Below are positions 15,564-26,704 of a stretch of 64,000 nucleotides of DNA, piece by piece. The stretch is from Carallia brachiata (Eukaryota > Streptophyta > Magnoliopsida > Malpighiales > Rhizophoraceae). Below the pieces are notes generated by a model that had not been told where the DNA came from, made no database searches, and saw only the letters and a program-made list of their open reading frames with translations. Positions within the stretch are counted from its first letter, which is position 1, and each line of letters starts with the position of its first letter. A program made the position numbers and the translations under genes. The stretch lies in the NCBI GenBank assembly GCA_021464245.1, contig JADCRB010000074.1:1632208-1696207 (forward strand), written 5' to 3'.

Positions 15564-17078
15564 GAGATGCTAATTTTCTTTGCTACACCCTCCTATTAAA
15601 ATGGTTCAGGATTGGCAGTTCAGACAAAAGAAGAAAGAAAAAAGAAACCAGAAAACTCTTCCAGTAATTTCAGACCAAAATATGAACTTGTGGCACAAAG
15701 AACGTCGATAGCATACCAATAAAAGAAAGATCTTTTGACCTTCTAAACTGTTTTTCCTCCTCTAAATATAGGATATTGAAAAAAAAAAAATCAGAACAAA
15801 CCCCAAAAACCCAGAAAAGCTAACCGTTCAGACCACGTAAGACTGATGGACTGAACTTGAAGCGTACACATCAACAGGCCCAAAACCCCGAAGAGAATGA
15901 AACCCAAAACCACAAAACAAACGAAGGAAAAAGATATGACCGAAAAAAGAAAAAGGAAAAAGATCAATGTAGAGTTCAACTTTCGAAGACACAGAATGAA
16001 GAGAGGAGAGAGATAGAAAGAGAGAGACTGGTTTGAAAGGTTTGAGATGGGCTTCCGTTAAGTGGACAAGTAATATAGATGGATGGAAAGGGTCGGAGAC
16101 CTTATAGAGACTTTAGCTTGGCAGATGGTTTTTTTTCAGGACCCATTGCTTGCTCGCAGGAAGACAAAGTGGACACATATTTTAAGATATTTAATTATTT
16201 ATTTATTAAAATTTATTTAATAATTTATATTATTTTAATTCTATACAACATAACATGTGCCGGCTAGTATTTCCCCTTTTTGTTCTTTTTAGTGTCAAAG
16301 TTGCTGGTTTCTGACAGGAGACTGCCTGCCCATGGTTTTACTCTCGACCGCCTTTTTGGATACATGCATGCATATGGCCATATGCTTAAACCCACTGGTT
16401 TCTTCAAAACCTCAGGAAAAAGGAGGGAGTTTTGGCCTCCAAAACCACACGCCATTCTGCCATTTGGCCATTAAAATAACAAAAAAAAGTTTACAACATA
16501 GTTTTTTCATTTTAAAATTCTCAATATTGACTGTTGAATAAGTATTTTTCATTTTCTTGGTATAATCGTGTTCGTAAATTGTAGTCATCTCTTTGTCAAG
16601 TAGAAATTAGATATTATCTGAAAAAAAAATGGTAATTAGATACACAGGGTCTCTACCACACGATAAAAGTTACTTTAACTTAGCATATTTGATAATTTTT
16701 TAGCTTTATTATAGTCATAAATCTAATGCATTATCTATTTTAGAATCTATAAAACTTTTTAGGTCCCTAATTATCTAACAAGGATAACAATTTTTTTTCC
16801 CAATACGCACAACTCTTCTTTTAAAAATTTGACCATTAGATATATTAAAGCTAATGTATAATCTTTAGGATCTTTGGGAATATCTATGATGTTTGTAATT
16901 GATTAGTTTATAATTTTAGTAATCTTTTCTTTTTGTTTTACCTTTAAAATGGATGAATAAAAATAGTATTTTACATATCCGTTAAGGAGATTACAAAAAT
17001 CTGAGGTATGATGCAGATTGCTAATTTTGGATCACTAAAGATATTTATGATTTTTTTTTTGTAATCTTTTATTGATTA

Positions 17079-17611
17079 GGGTTAAATGTATTTTATTCCA
17101 TGTAATTTAATTATTTTACGTGTTACCTCTTGTGACTTTAATTTAAATAATAAACTCTCTTATACTTTTTAATTTTGGTACTTAATTTTCTTAACAATAA
17201 TTTATTAAATCAATTAATAGAAATTGACTATAATTATGTTGTTTTATAATTAAAAGAACTTCATTATATCGCAAGTATAAATTAATTATAAATACTGTTT
17301 CAAATACTTTTATATCAATATGTGCAGTATATTAAAAATAACAAAAACTGTGAAATAAATAATATATGATGCAATTAAAGCACGTACCAAAATTCAATTT
17401 AAGAAATAAGCATATTTTTTGGTAGAGAAAAAAATAACAATTACAAAAGAATATAATTTTGATTAATTTTATTAATTAATTTAATAAATTACTATCAGGA
17501 GAGTTAGTTGTCAAAATTGAAAAGTATAAAGAAATTTATTAGTTAAATTAAAATTATAAGGAGGTAAAACGTAAAATAACCAAACCACTGAAAGATTAAA
17601 TATATTTAACC
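17079..17611. mobile_element. Mutator-like MITE with long inverted arms
   Basis: The left arm (about 17079-17230) and the reverse complement of the right arm (about 17460-17611) align over roughly 150 bp. Shared blocks include GGTTAAAT, TTATTTTACGT, TTACCTC and TAATTTATTAAAT. Flanks TATTGATTA (17070-17078) and TATTAATTA (17612-17620) form a 9-bp duplication with one mismatch, the length made by Mutator-type elements. There is no coding capacity. Confidence 0.75.
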
Positions 17612-17780
17612 TATTAATTATGTATTACATCTAGAAGATTCTGGATTAATTTCTAAGCTCATCTTACTTGGACATCCCCTATCAAATTTGCTGATGAATA
17701 TCAACAAAAATGATGAGCTACATGCAATTCAAATTTTTACAAAAGCAGTCACAGATGCTAACCTAATCAAGAAAAAAAAA

Positions 17781-18270
17781 GTTAAAATCATAAATTAATG
17801 TCTAACGTTTGAATTAAAATTTAATTATAAATAAAATATTTTTTTTTGTAAAATCGATGTCCAACGTTTTGGCTAAAGTCTGATTATAGACACAACTTTT
17901 GCTTTTGATAAAATCGGTCTCCAACGTTTTTATTTAGAATAATTCAGTATTTTATATTATCTTATTAGTTAATTTACTAAGAAATATATCATCTGTTAGA
18001 CCACCTCTTATATCATATTTTTAATAGTATTGCATCTTATAAAGAAGTGGTTTAATAGATAATATATTTTTTAATAAATTAAATAATTAGATAATATAAA
18101 AGTATTGAATTATTTTACAGTAAAAACGTTGGGAATTAATTTTACCAAAAAAAAATATTATGTCTATAATTAGACTTTAGCCAAAAAGTTAAGAACTAAT
18201 ACCTAAAATAAATTTATGTCAATGATTAGAAATTAACTCAAAATGTTAGACACCAATTTAAAATTTAACC
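17781..18270. mobile_element. Foldback MITE, probably Mutator-like
   Basis: The two halves are inverted copies over more than 200 bp each. Both carry TGTCTAAC near the end, TTTTGGCTAAAGTCT, a CCAACGTTTTT block, and a TTTATATTATC-containing core meeting near 18020-18050. Ends read GTTAAAAT and, reversed, GGTTAAATTTTAAA. Runs of nine A flank both sides (17772-17780, 18271-18279). They could be a 9-bp duplication or chance low complexity. No open frame is present. Confidence 0.7.
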
Positions 18271-19446
18271 AAAAAAAAATTAAGACACACTTACTTATGG
18301 GTGAAGAAACGATCCTATAGTTTTGACTTTTGAGATCGAAGTTTATGTTAATACTAAGGGCGGTGAGTTTCTGTTTTTGTCGATAACACCGCTGCAGATC
18401 ATCAACTAAGTGGAGGTCTCACCCTTAGCCAAAAGTAGTACGATTAACTTATGTCTTAATGCCTCATATAATTTGTAATATAGCCAATTTTGTTGGTAAT
18501 AAAATCACTACCTAATTAAAAGATTGCGGTTATCTCAAACAACACAGATTAACTTCAAGAATCTCAAAACATAGAAGTAATTACTATAATCATAAAAAGA
18601 AAGACAAGCCAAATCTTACTTTCAATCATAAGAACAAAAAACTACGGACAAAATCTCGACAATATTTTTAAGCAATCTTGATGGAATTCGGCAATCATTA
18701 AAGATCAAGACTTTTTAAATCAAGTTGATGTATATTAACTTATTTATTTATGTACAAATGGCGGAATCCTCTTTCTTTTCATGGCAAAATGACTACAGGA
18801 ATCTCGGTACCATTGTATTCGTATCAGTGCGGCCCACTTGTGGACACATTTTTCTGATAATTTATTCGGAAGAGGAAAGGGGGAAAAAAAAAAGAGAAAT
18901 CGAGAAATAAGTAATGCCATTCCTATATGCATTTCGTTTTCACGTTGAAACAGGTTGAACATACGTATTAGATTTAAATTTGCCCGCTCTCATTGGATTA
19001 TGACCGAACATGGGTTTCCTACGGAGGGACTAGTTGGCACTACGCTACATAAGTAACTGTTTCATCAAGCCTTATTCCAACTAATTAATAATATTTTGAG
19101 AGAAAACAAATTTTAAACTAATATTTAAATAATTGCCTTTTCTAATAAATAAATCGTCTTTTCCCTCCTCTTAGATCGTAAAATTAAAATGTTTCAACTT
19201 AATTAATCCGGAACGATGTACCAAAAGAAAAATCTCAAATTCACCAACTCAACAACCAATAATCGACGAGATACGTCAAGCAATAATTATTGTCCTCTAA
19301 TAGTTCTGGACTTCTGGTTAAGGCAAAGCAGTTGCAACTTGCCAATCTTTTTCCAAGGAACCAAAAGAGGAAAAGAACAAAATAACAAAGAACTTTCGTG
19401 GGCCAATGGGGCGATTGAGTTTCTAGACACAAATTTATTTCAAAGA

Positions 19447-19625
19447 AATGTTGTGTCTCGAAATTTAGTGATTTGATTGATATTTTAATTAAAATTAAAA
19501 TTAATATTTTTAAAATAAAATTAATAATTTTAAAATATTTATTATTTTTATATTTTTAAAAATTATTAATTTATTTTAAAAATATTAATCATAATTTTAA
19601 TCAGAGTACTGACCGAGACTCTAAT
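19447..19625. repeat. Small AT-rich foldback element, copy 1
   Basis: Inverted arms of about 50 bp (ATTAATATTTTTAAAATAAA type) meet around TATTTATTATTTTTATA. The outer ends carry GTGTCTCGA and, inverted, GAGTCTCGGTC. The same core and a GTGTCTCGA end recur in the HD-Zip gene at 27665-27832, so the two are probably one MITE family. Confidence 0.5.
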
Positions 19626-19948
19626 GATTGAAGAGGACAAATTGATGTGCTGTTTGTATTGCGCTATTGCCGCACCCCAACTTGCAATTTTTTTTTTTTC
19701 TGTCATTGTGAAAGACCTCACCCACCTTAAACCGGCGGAAAAAGATAGATTATTGCCCTAAGGAAAAGAAAATCAAATAAAAAAGGAAAATTACTTAGTG
19801 AGATTTTTTTAAAAATATAAAAATAAAATTAAAATAATATGTGTCGTTAAATAATTAAATTTATAAAAAAATTAAATATTTTTATATAAACTGTGATCAT
19901 TTTAGTGCTATTTAGATATAACATATACGAGAGCTTTAAAAAAATGAT

Positions 19949-19991
19949 CTTGTACACTTTTTTTTTTTTGTTTGGTCGAATCCTTGTACGC
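19949..19991. repeat. Poly(T) micro-insertion with 9-bp imperfect duplication
   Basis: CTTGTACAC (19949-19957) and CTTGTACGC (19983-19991) flank 25 bp made of twelve T followed by GTTTGGTCGAATC. The layout matches the other micro-insertions in the window. Confidence 0.4.
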
Positions 19992-20460
19992 TCTTTTGTT
20001 TTGTGGTGGCGTTTATTTATTTTTTGGTCTGGGGTGGGTTTATGCGTATGGGAGGGGTAGAACATAAGTATATATGTGAACATTTCACAAGATCTATTAA
20101 GATACACCAAAGAAAAAACATTTCCCACGATGTAATGTTAGACTTAAAATCGTTGGCCCATCGAACAGGCCCGGAGAGAAAAAAGGACCAGAGAGGCCTT
20201 TGACAATTTCTAATGCAGACTCAAGAAGCCAAAAGGCCTTTCTTCCTCGCATTTACACTCTTTATCTTTTCAGACTTCACCTTAGAAGATTTACTGAAAG
20301 GCTGCCTCAGCAGCGGCTGTGGGTTGATTATTGCATCTTCCAAATCTCTCATTCGTAGTTATAATATGGACTTTGACTAGCCTCCTTAACACCAAAAGGC
20401 TGGGACGACATGTTTGCAATTTTGAAGATACCCTACGATTTTAGTTGTCCATGTCTGATG

Positions 20461-20708
20461 GTCTGCAAGTATTGTGTGAATATTGTTTAGATGCTTGTAA
20501 AGATCACTCAATACAATAAAATATTAACTTTTACAAGCAGTATAGAAGTTGTATGGTAGACACAAATTTACAAATTAAAAAATCGTCTGCAAGTATTGTG
20601 TGAATATTGTTTAGATACTTGTAGAGATCACTCAATACAGTAAAACATTAACTCTTACAAGCAATACAGAGGTTGCATAGTAGACATAAATTTACAAATT
20701 AGAAAGGC
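20461..20708. repeat. Tandem duplication of 124 bp
   Basis: The unit beginning GTCTGCAAGTATTGTGTG at 20461 is repeated from 20585 with about ten substitutions and no clear gaps. Only two copies are present. There is no coding frame. The divergence shows the duplication is not recent. Confidence 0.85.
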
Positions 20709-23257
20709 AAAAATACCAGGACTTGAAACTGCATAAATTATTCTAACAGAGTGTGAAGGCCACTAAATACATATTTTAACATTTTAACTAACAGTTCTGT
20801 CTATTTAGAACTTAATTGCAGTTGAAATCGTAATTATAAGATTAAAATGAAAACAAGAAAAGATATAGTATTAGATTGAAAAAATTCTAAAAAGTTTAAG
20901 ACTAAAATGGTATTAATCCTTATGTGATATAGTAGTGATCATGGTTACTAATAATTTTACAAACAAAAACCCAGTATATTTATCCATTTTCTTTTGATTT
21001 AAATATGACTGAATTTTACTAATACTGAGAAACATGCAATTAATATAATAACATCAAAAATTTATTTAATTTTTTTATTTTTTAAATTTAATATATCTTT
21101 CGATCCAACCGACAGTGATCTTGTGCGCCTTGTCCACCACGCTCCAACAGTTAGCATACTCAATAAGTTTTTTTTGTTAGGTAATAGTGAAATATGTGAT
21201 TAAGCAGCTGTCCCTAACACTATGGGGCTTCAGCTTTTAATCTTCTAGTGGAGCAATGCCAATGGAAACCTATGGCAGCCAAACGAAGAGGTCCTAGAGG
21301 GTATCGAATACTTGTTTCTTGTTTCTTTCAGGCAATTGCAAAGCTATGGTTAGTTAGTCCACAAGTAATAATTTTATTGGTTTTTTGACCTTACGGGAGA
21401 TTATTGTAATCCATGATAATTGACATTGAAGGATAAACTAGAAAGTCTTGTTATTGCCAGGCCGGCAGCTTAATCATGTATTTCTTCAGTAGTTGGAGTC
21501 ACTAATAGTGTTCTTGTTCACCCAAGTCCATTTAGGACAGTCCTCTACGTATATCCAATTCAGTGTATATATTTTACAGCAATAGACTCATTAAATACTT
21601 TGCTTTGGTTCTGGTATTGCAGTGGGGGTTTGAATCTCTCAATATTTTACAGAGTTAAACCTATTACTCATTGTCTAATGCGAGATACATTATCCGGTTA
21701 TTCGGTCTTTTTGTGCATTCTTTGAGCACAGAGTCGCATTTTATTGACAAAAAAGATAAAGAAAAAACTTTTCTTTGGCTGATCAAGGCTGGTCCACTCC
21801 ATGTTCGGCGCCAACCGTAGAAATTAATGACGTCCCTAGAGCTGGGCACGAATCTTTGATCAATCTAGGTTTTTACCTTATCTTGAGCTGAAAGTGGCGT
21901 GTATGAGAAATTCATGTTTAATTAACATCTTCTGGGCGTGTACTTATGTATCTATTTCAGTAGATTTTGGACCACCTGAAAGTCGAACGTTCATTTTAAT
22001 AGGACACCCCACCCCTCCCGCCTCTTCCCTATTGTTCTGGGCTTTTCTAGCAGGTTAGATTTTAAGTTTCCGAGTCTAGCTTTTGGCATGGGACCACTAA
22101 TAGTTTTTAGATGTCCTATGACCTAGCTAGGCTTTTGTTTTCTAGGTCTGCCCTTCATCTCTGTCCGTTGCTTTGCTTTCACTTTTACTGGACACTTCAG
22201 ATGATAACATGTTTACCAATTGGCTTGTTAAGAGTGCCCCTTGTGCATTACTGTTTGTTTGTTGTGATCGAATGTGAGAAAACAAATACATGGTATTTAT
22301 GGCTTAGTTTGTTCAGTTCTGCTGTGAGTGACTCTGTGTTATTCTCCTGGAGGGCAAGGAACCCGCCGAAACCCATTGATGGACCCACCAGATATGGCAC
22401 TGGTCTTTGACTTGGTGGTGTGTTTCAGTTTGTGTCTCAATATTTAGATCTTTTGTTTCCCAATTCCAGAGCAAATTTTATGATGCTTATTGGTCACCCC
22501 CAGCTTTGATTTGCTGTTGCTGTCAATTATAAAATATTTTGCAACGATCAATTTGGAGATTCCTCAATAATAAATTATTGAATGCAGTTTCTGCACCAGA
22601 GGTGATGTGTGGACAAATTATCTTAATGCCACACAAAAAAAAATACAACTATTTTTATTTTTAATGTAACTATATTAAAAAAATAAGAAATAAAAAATTA
22701 TAAAACTAAAATTTAAAATTAAATAAATATTATTTTAAAACTTAACATATAAATATCACATGATAGATGTCAAAACAAAATTTCCTCTAGTCCAATCCGA
22801 GGCAGGAACTTCGTTGTAAATTATTTGGAATTACTAGGAGAAACTGATCCGGTGGAGGCTATGACTTGTGAGAGATTATGACGTGGTCCTTGGTCAAATC
22901 TGACAGTAGTAGTAGATGGTCCAAACCAATCGTGAACAATCCCCTGTTCTAAATGCTAACCTAAGGTTTTTCTTCGTCTTCTAGGCTCCCATGCGGCTGT
23001 CAATGTAGTGAATGATCTAAATAAATATTCCTTTTTTTTTTGATAAATAAAAATAATATCTTATAAATTTATTAAAAAAAATTAGATAGGACTCTTTTAT
23101 CGAACTTATTAAAGAAACTTGAATAATACTCTTTTACTGGGTAAGTTGAGTTATATTGAACATGCAAGAGGATAAACTTCACATGCCTAACAAACCTCAA
23201 CGATACCGTTTGAACCCAAACATAAAATAAATATTTTTCTTTTTTGTCGAAGCTAAA

Positions 23258-23297
23258 TTAAATATCCCTTTTTTGGTAAATCGCAAGTTAAATATCC
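23258..23297. repeat. Poly(T) micro-insertion with 10-bp duplication
   Basis: TTAAATATCC occurs at 23258-23267 and 23288-23297 around 20 bp consisting of C, six T and GGTAAATCGCAAG. A similar T-run followed by GTCGAAGCT lies just to the left, so two such events may be stacked here. Confidence 0.4.
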
Positions 23298-24626
23298 TCT
23301 CGTAAAATCAGTACGCTTGGGCCTCTAGTTACGACAGTCTCCGCCCATTCGATCACTGTTGCCATTTGCCGGTTGGGCTTTGATCTGGGCTTCAAACAAG
23401 CAAAGCAAGGGCAACAAATCGTGGACGGTGGACCTCAAAAGTCCTTTCAATCAATGACAAGCAGGGATTTTCCCCAGCGGCGTTGGGATTGGATGTATCA
23501 TGTGTAGCTTTCTCTTCTTTTATTCTTCGATTTTTTCTTTCTTTTTTTTATCCTTCACTCAAGAATCTTGATACATTCAGTACTTATATGTAGAGGTAAT
23601 ATGTTAGTACAATAACTCTTTTTTTGGGCAGATTATACAAAAATTTCAGTAAACTGTGATTTGAATTCTGAAGCTCTATTCAAGAGTTTTGTTCTCGTCA
23701 CCAACTAACCACTGTTCCAAGTATTGGATTTGGAACATATCTCTATAGTGTCTACATTTAGAACCTCGTTATTGCAAATTTTATGGTCCTCTATAGGTAT
23801 TAATTATGAGATGTTGTTTTCACTCAATTCAGAGAAAAGTCACCTTTAATAAATGCACAAGAGAAAGAAAGAACGAAAGAAAGAAGATGTCTCAATTTCA
23901 AAGAGTAATTAGAAAGGGGAAAAGTTCCATAAGTAATAATAAACATAAATTTGATACATAGAAATTTAAATTATTATATCGTAAAAAATATATTAAATTT
24001 AATAAAAAATAATTAATTAATTAATAAAATTAATTACATATCTTTAATATATTATAAATTCTGTAATTGTGTAATAGTAACTTTTAAAACATTGAGGACC
24101 GGACGGTAATGACACCTCTCCGTCTCATAGGTTGGGGCTCTCTGCCCCATTTCAGTCTCAATGCCTCTACCGTTATCCTCTTATTATCTCACGTTAATTT
24201 TTGTCTAAAAAGATTCTTTTACTTACTGCCCGCTCTTCATAATACAACAGTACGTATTTCACCTTAGGCCTGACCCCGCCTACATTGAATGGAAAATTCA
24301 ACAAGCCCATTAGTAGCCAACCAACGTAGGAGGGAGGGGAGACAGTGAGGGTCAGCTTTCTTCTCTGCTACACTGCAAGTTAATTAAGACTTGTGCAGGA
24401 GGTGGCATTAATAGGATGAGTTGATGACCACCCCCTCTCCCTCCTCTCCCAAAGCTCCTCTCTTTCTTTTTTTTTTTTTTTTTAAGTTATATGAAGGACA
24501 CACATTTTGTTCACTTATATTATATGTATTTAATATTTTAAGTGGCAGTCTGATAGTTATTTAATATATCTTTTTCATTACGACTTAGGTTTAAGTTGAG
24601 AATTGTTATTCCCACGAACCAAAAAG

Positions 24627-24689
24627 CTTGATACACGCACAATGAACATAAAAAGTGGGACCCACATGACTTTTTATGCGTGTATCAAG
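24627..24689. repeat. Imperfect hairpin around GTGGGACCCAC
   Basis: CTTGATACACGCA on the left pairs with TGCGTGTATCAAG on the right, and AAAAAGT pairs with ACTTTTT. The palindrome GTGGGACCCAC sits inside. That palindrome contains GTGGGNCC, a known TCP-factor binding core. It may be a small MITE or part of a regulatory region. No function can be assigned. Confidence 0.5.
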
Positions 24690-26704
24690 TACTTTATGCG
24701 TGTAAATAGTACTTGCCGTTTAAGTTTTAGCGTTGAAAAATTCGCTTACTCCAATTACTTAGAATTTAGTAGAAGCGCGATTACTAATTCAAAATTCGTT
24801 AATACTATAATCAAACATGAGGAAGGTTTGTTAGGCCAAATAATACTCAGATGGTAGGTCTGCGTTTGAGAGTGATTGAACGAAATTTAAATAAATGGGG
24901 ATTACTCTAATTTCGTTTCACAGATCCGATAATCGTCATACCTACAATAGATCTTCTTTTGCTGTTCAAAAAAAAAATATTATAGGCATTTAATAAAAAA
25001 TATACATAAATTAAAATGAGAATTAAAAAAATAATATTTTATATTATAAATTGTAGTATGTATTATATTTATTAATAAAATAATTATTTAAAGAACACAG
25101 CATTAACTGTAATAATTAAAAGCAACAAATTTCAATTAAAAAATTTGAGATTCAAACCGTAATACTTTTCTACTTTTCCTTCTCTTGACCATTCGACATG
25201 TAATTATGTTTTCAGTAGGCAATTCAGCTCCTTTTTGAGCCTTCTTATTAGTTTTTGGTGTGTTATATTGGGGCATTGGTGGAGCAAGGAATGGCAGGTT
25301 CAATTTGTGTCCTGATTTGTACCCATCTCAAATATTTTTGTACGTTATCGGCAGAGATCAACCACTTCTTGTTTCTCGGTAATACAACAGTAACGTTTGT
25401 GCATGCACTATCATGGGAAAAAAAAAGGTACAAAACAATAATTATTGGTATTGTTAAGAATCAATGAACTGAAACGTTTAATTTGTTCGGTAAAAATTTT
25501 CCTCATGCACAATAAAATTGGGTTGGAAACATGAATAAGGTACAAAGTCACTTTATTGGCAAAAAATTGTGATTAAATGTGACGAAGGTTAGTTCAAAAA
25601 TTTAAACGATTAGATAGGTTTAAGAAGGAATGATACATTAAATTTTAATATGTATCATTTAATAAGTATTATTATTTACGAATTTACATGCCTGGGTCGT
25701 ATCTTGCTTTTGTCTTGTTTTTTAATTGATTCTAACTAACTGAGAAACTCCACAATCTTGAATATTACTCCAATACCAATTGAGTTAAAATTAATTGGTG
25801 TCTTACTTTTGTCTTACTGCAAACATAAAATCATGTTTTTATCTTGTGATGGACGTGCTCTGTATCAGCTGACTTTGTGGCTTGTTATTCGGCATCTGTC
25901 TTGTAATGTATATGTGTGTATGGCCTTGACTTGACTTGAAGTTAGGGTTCAATGGTTTCCGAAGGAGAAGAGCAGTAGAGAGGAGTATCAAATGCATGCA
26001 TATCAAATCAAAGAGAGAGAGCACCGAGTTTTATTTGGATAGTTTGGAGGTGCTGCCTCTAACACCTGAATCGAACCTTAGACGTGACACTCCTCTTTTC
26101 TTTTATTTTTATTAACCGAGTTATCAATTCCGATGGATAAAAGAAAAGAAAATGAGAGAGAGAGAAGAGAGGCAGTAGTCAGTAAGAGTGGGCAGGCGTC
26201 AGGACGAGGCGTGAGAAAGGGAAGGCATAATGTCAGTGGGTGTAGAAGCAAGCCCTTGCTTGGGGTTGGGGACCAGATGAACTCTCTGCATACTTCTCTC
26301 TCTCTCTCTCTCTTCCTCCCTCTCGCTATATTCATTTACAAAGTTCATTGCAACCGACAAGAGTCACTCTATATTTATACACAATACTTTGTTGCACCCC
26401 AAAAGTGGAGTAGCTATAAAGCACATTTCAGTTCCATCATCTCTCAAGTATTTCACTTTGTTGCACCCAAAAGAGAAGAAGAAGGAAAAAAAAAAAAAAA
26501 AAAAACAAAAACATGCATCCTTAATTACAAAATCATAAACTCGACCAACCCCTTCTTCTAACTCTCACTTGGCCACGCCTGATCTCCTGCTATAGCTCTT
26601 CACCTTGTGTCTCTCTTTCTTTTAGTGGTCCTTCAACCGAGTAGTCCCATATAATAATACGGCTAAAGTTTTCTTTCATTAGCGGGGGCCAGAGACAGCG
26701 AAAT

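Larger units (their letters stand above)
15564..26704. other. Gene desert of about 11 kb rich in foldback elements
   Basis: No open frame here has convincing coding character. The first 500 bp are the likely promoter and leader of the trihelix gene, with GA-rich tracts near 16000-16030. The rest holds two long foldback MITE-like elements (17079-17611, 17781-18270), a smaller one (19447-19625), poly(T) micro-insertions (19949-19991, 23258-23297), a 124-bp tandem duplication (20461-20708) and a hairpin (24627-24689). The segment 21830-22600 is less AT-rich than its surroundings and could be transcribed, but nothing identifies it. Confidence 0.6.

Noticed and set aside
16360..16390. CATGCATGCATATGGCCATATGC palindromic cluster
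   Set aside because: RY (CATGCATG) and palindromic motifs are visible, but the site is far from any gene start that would use them and such strings are common.
22111..22410. 99-codon open frame on the + strand
   Set aside because: Composition is hydrophobic and low-information, with no motif and no splice context. It lies in a less AT-rich stretch where long frames arise by chance.
26133..26561. 142-codon open frame before the HD-Zip gene
   Set aside because: The frame is made of GA-rich and A-rich simple sequence and overlaps the likely promoter and leader of the HD-Zip gene.
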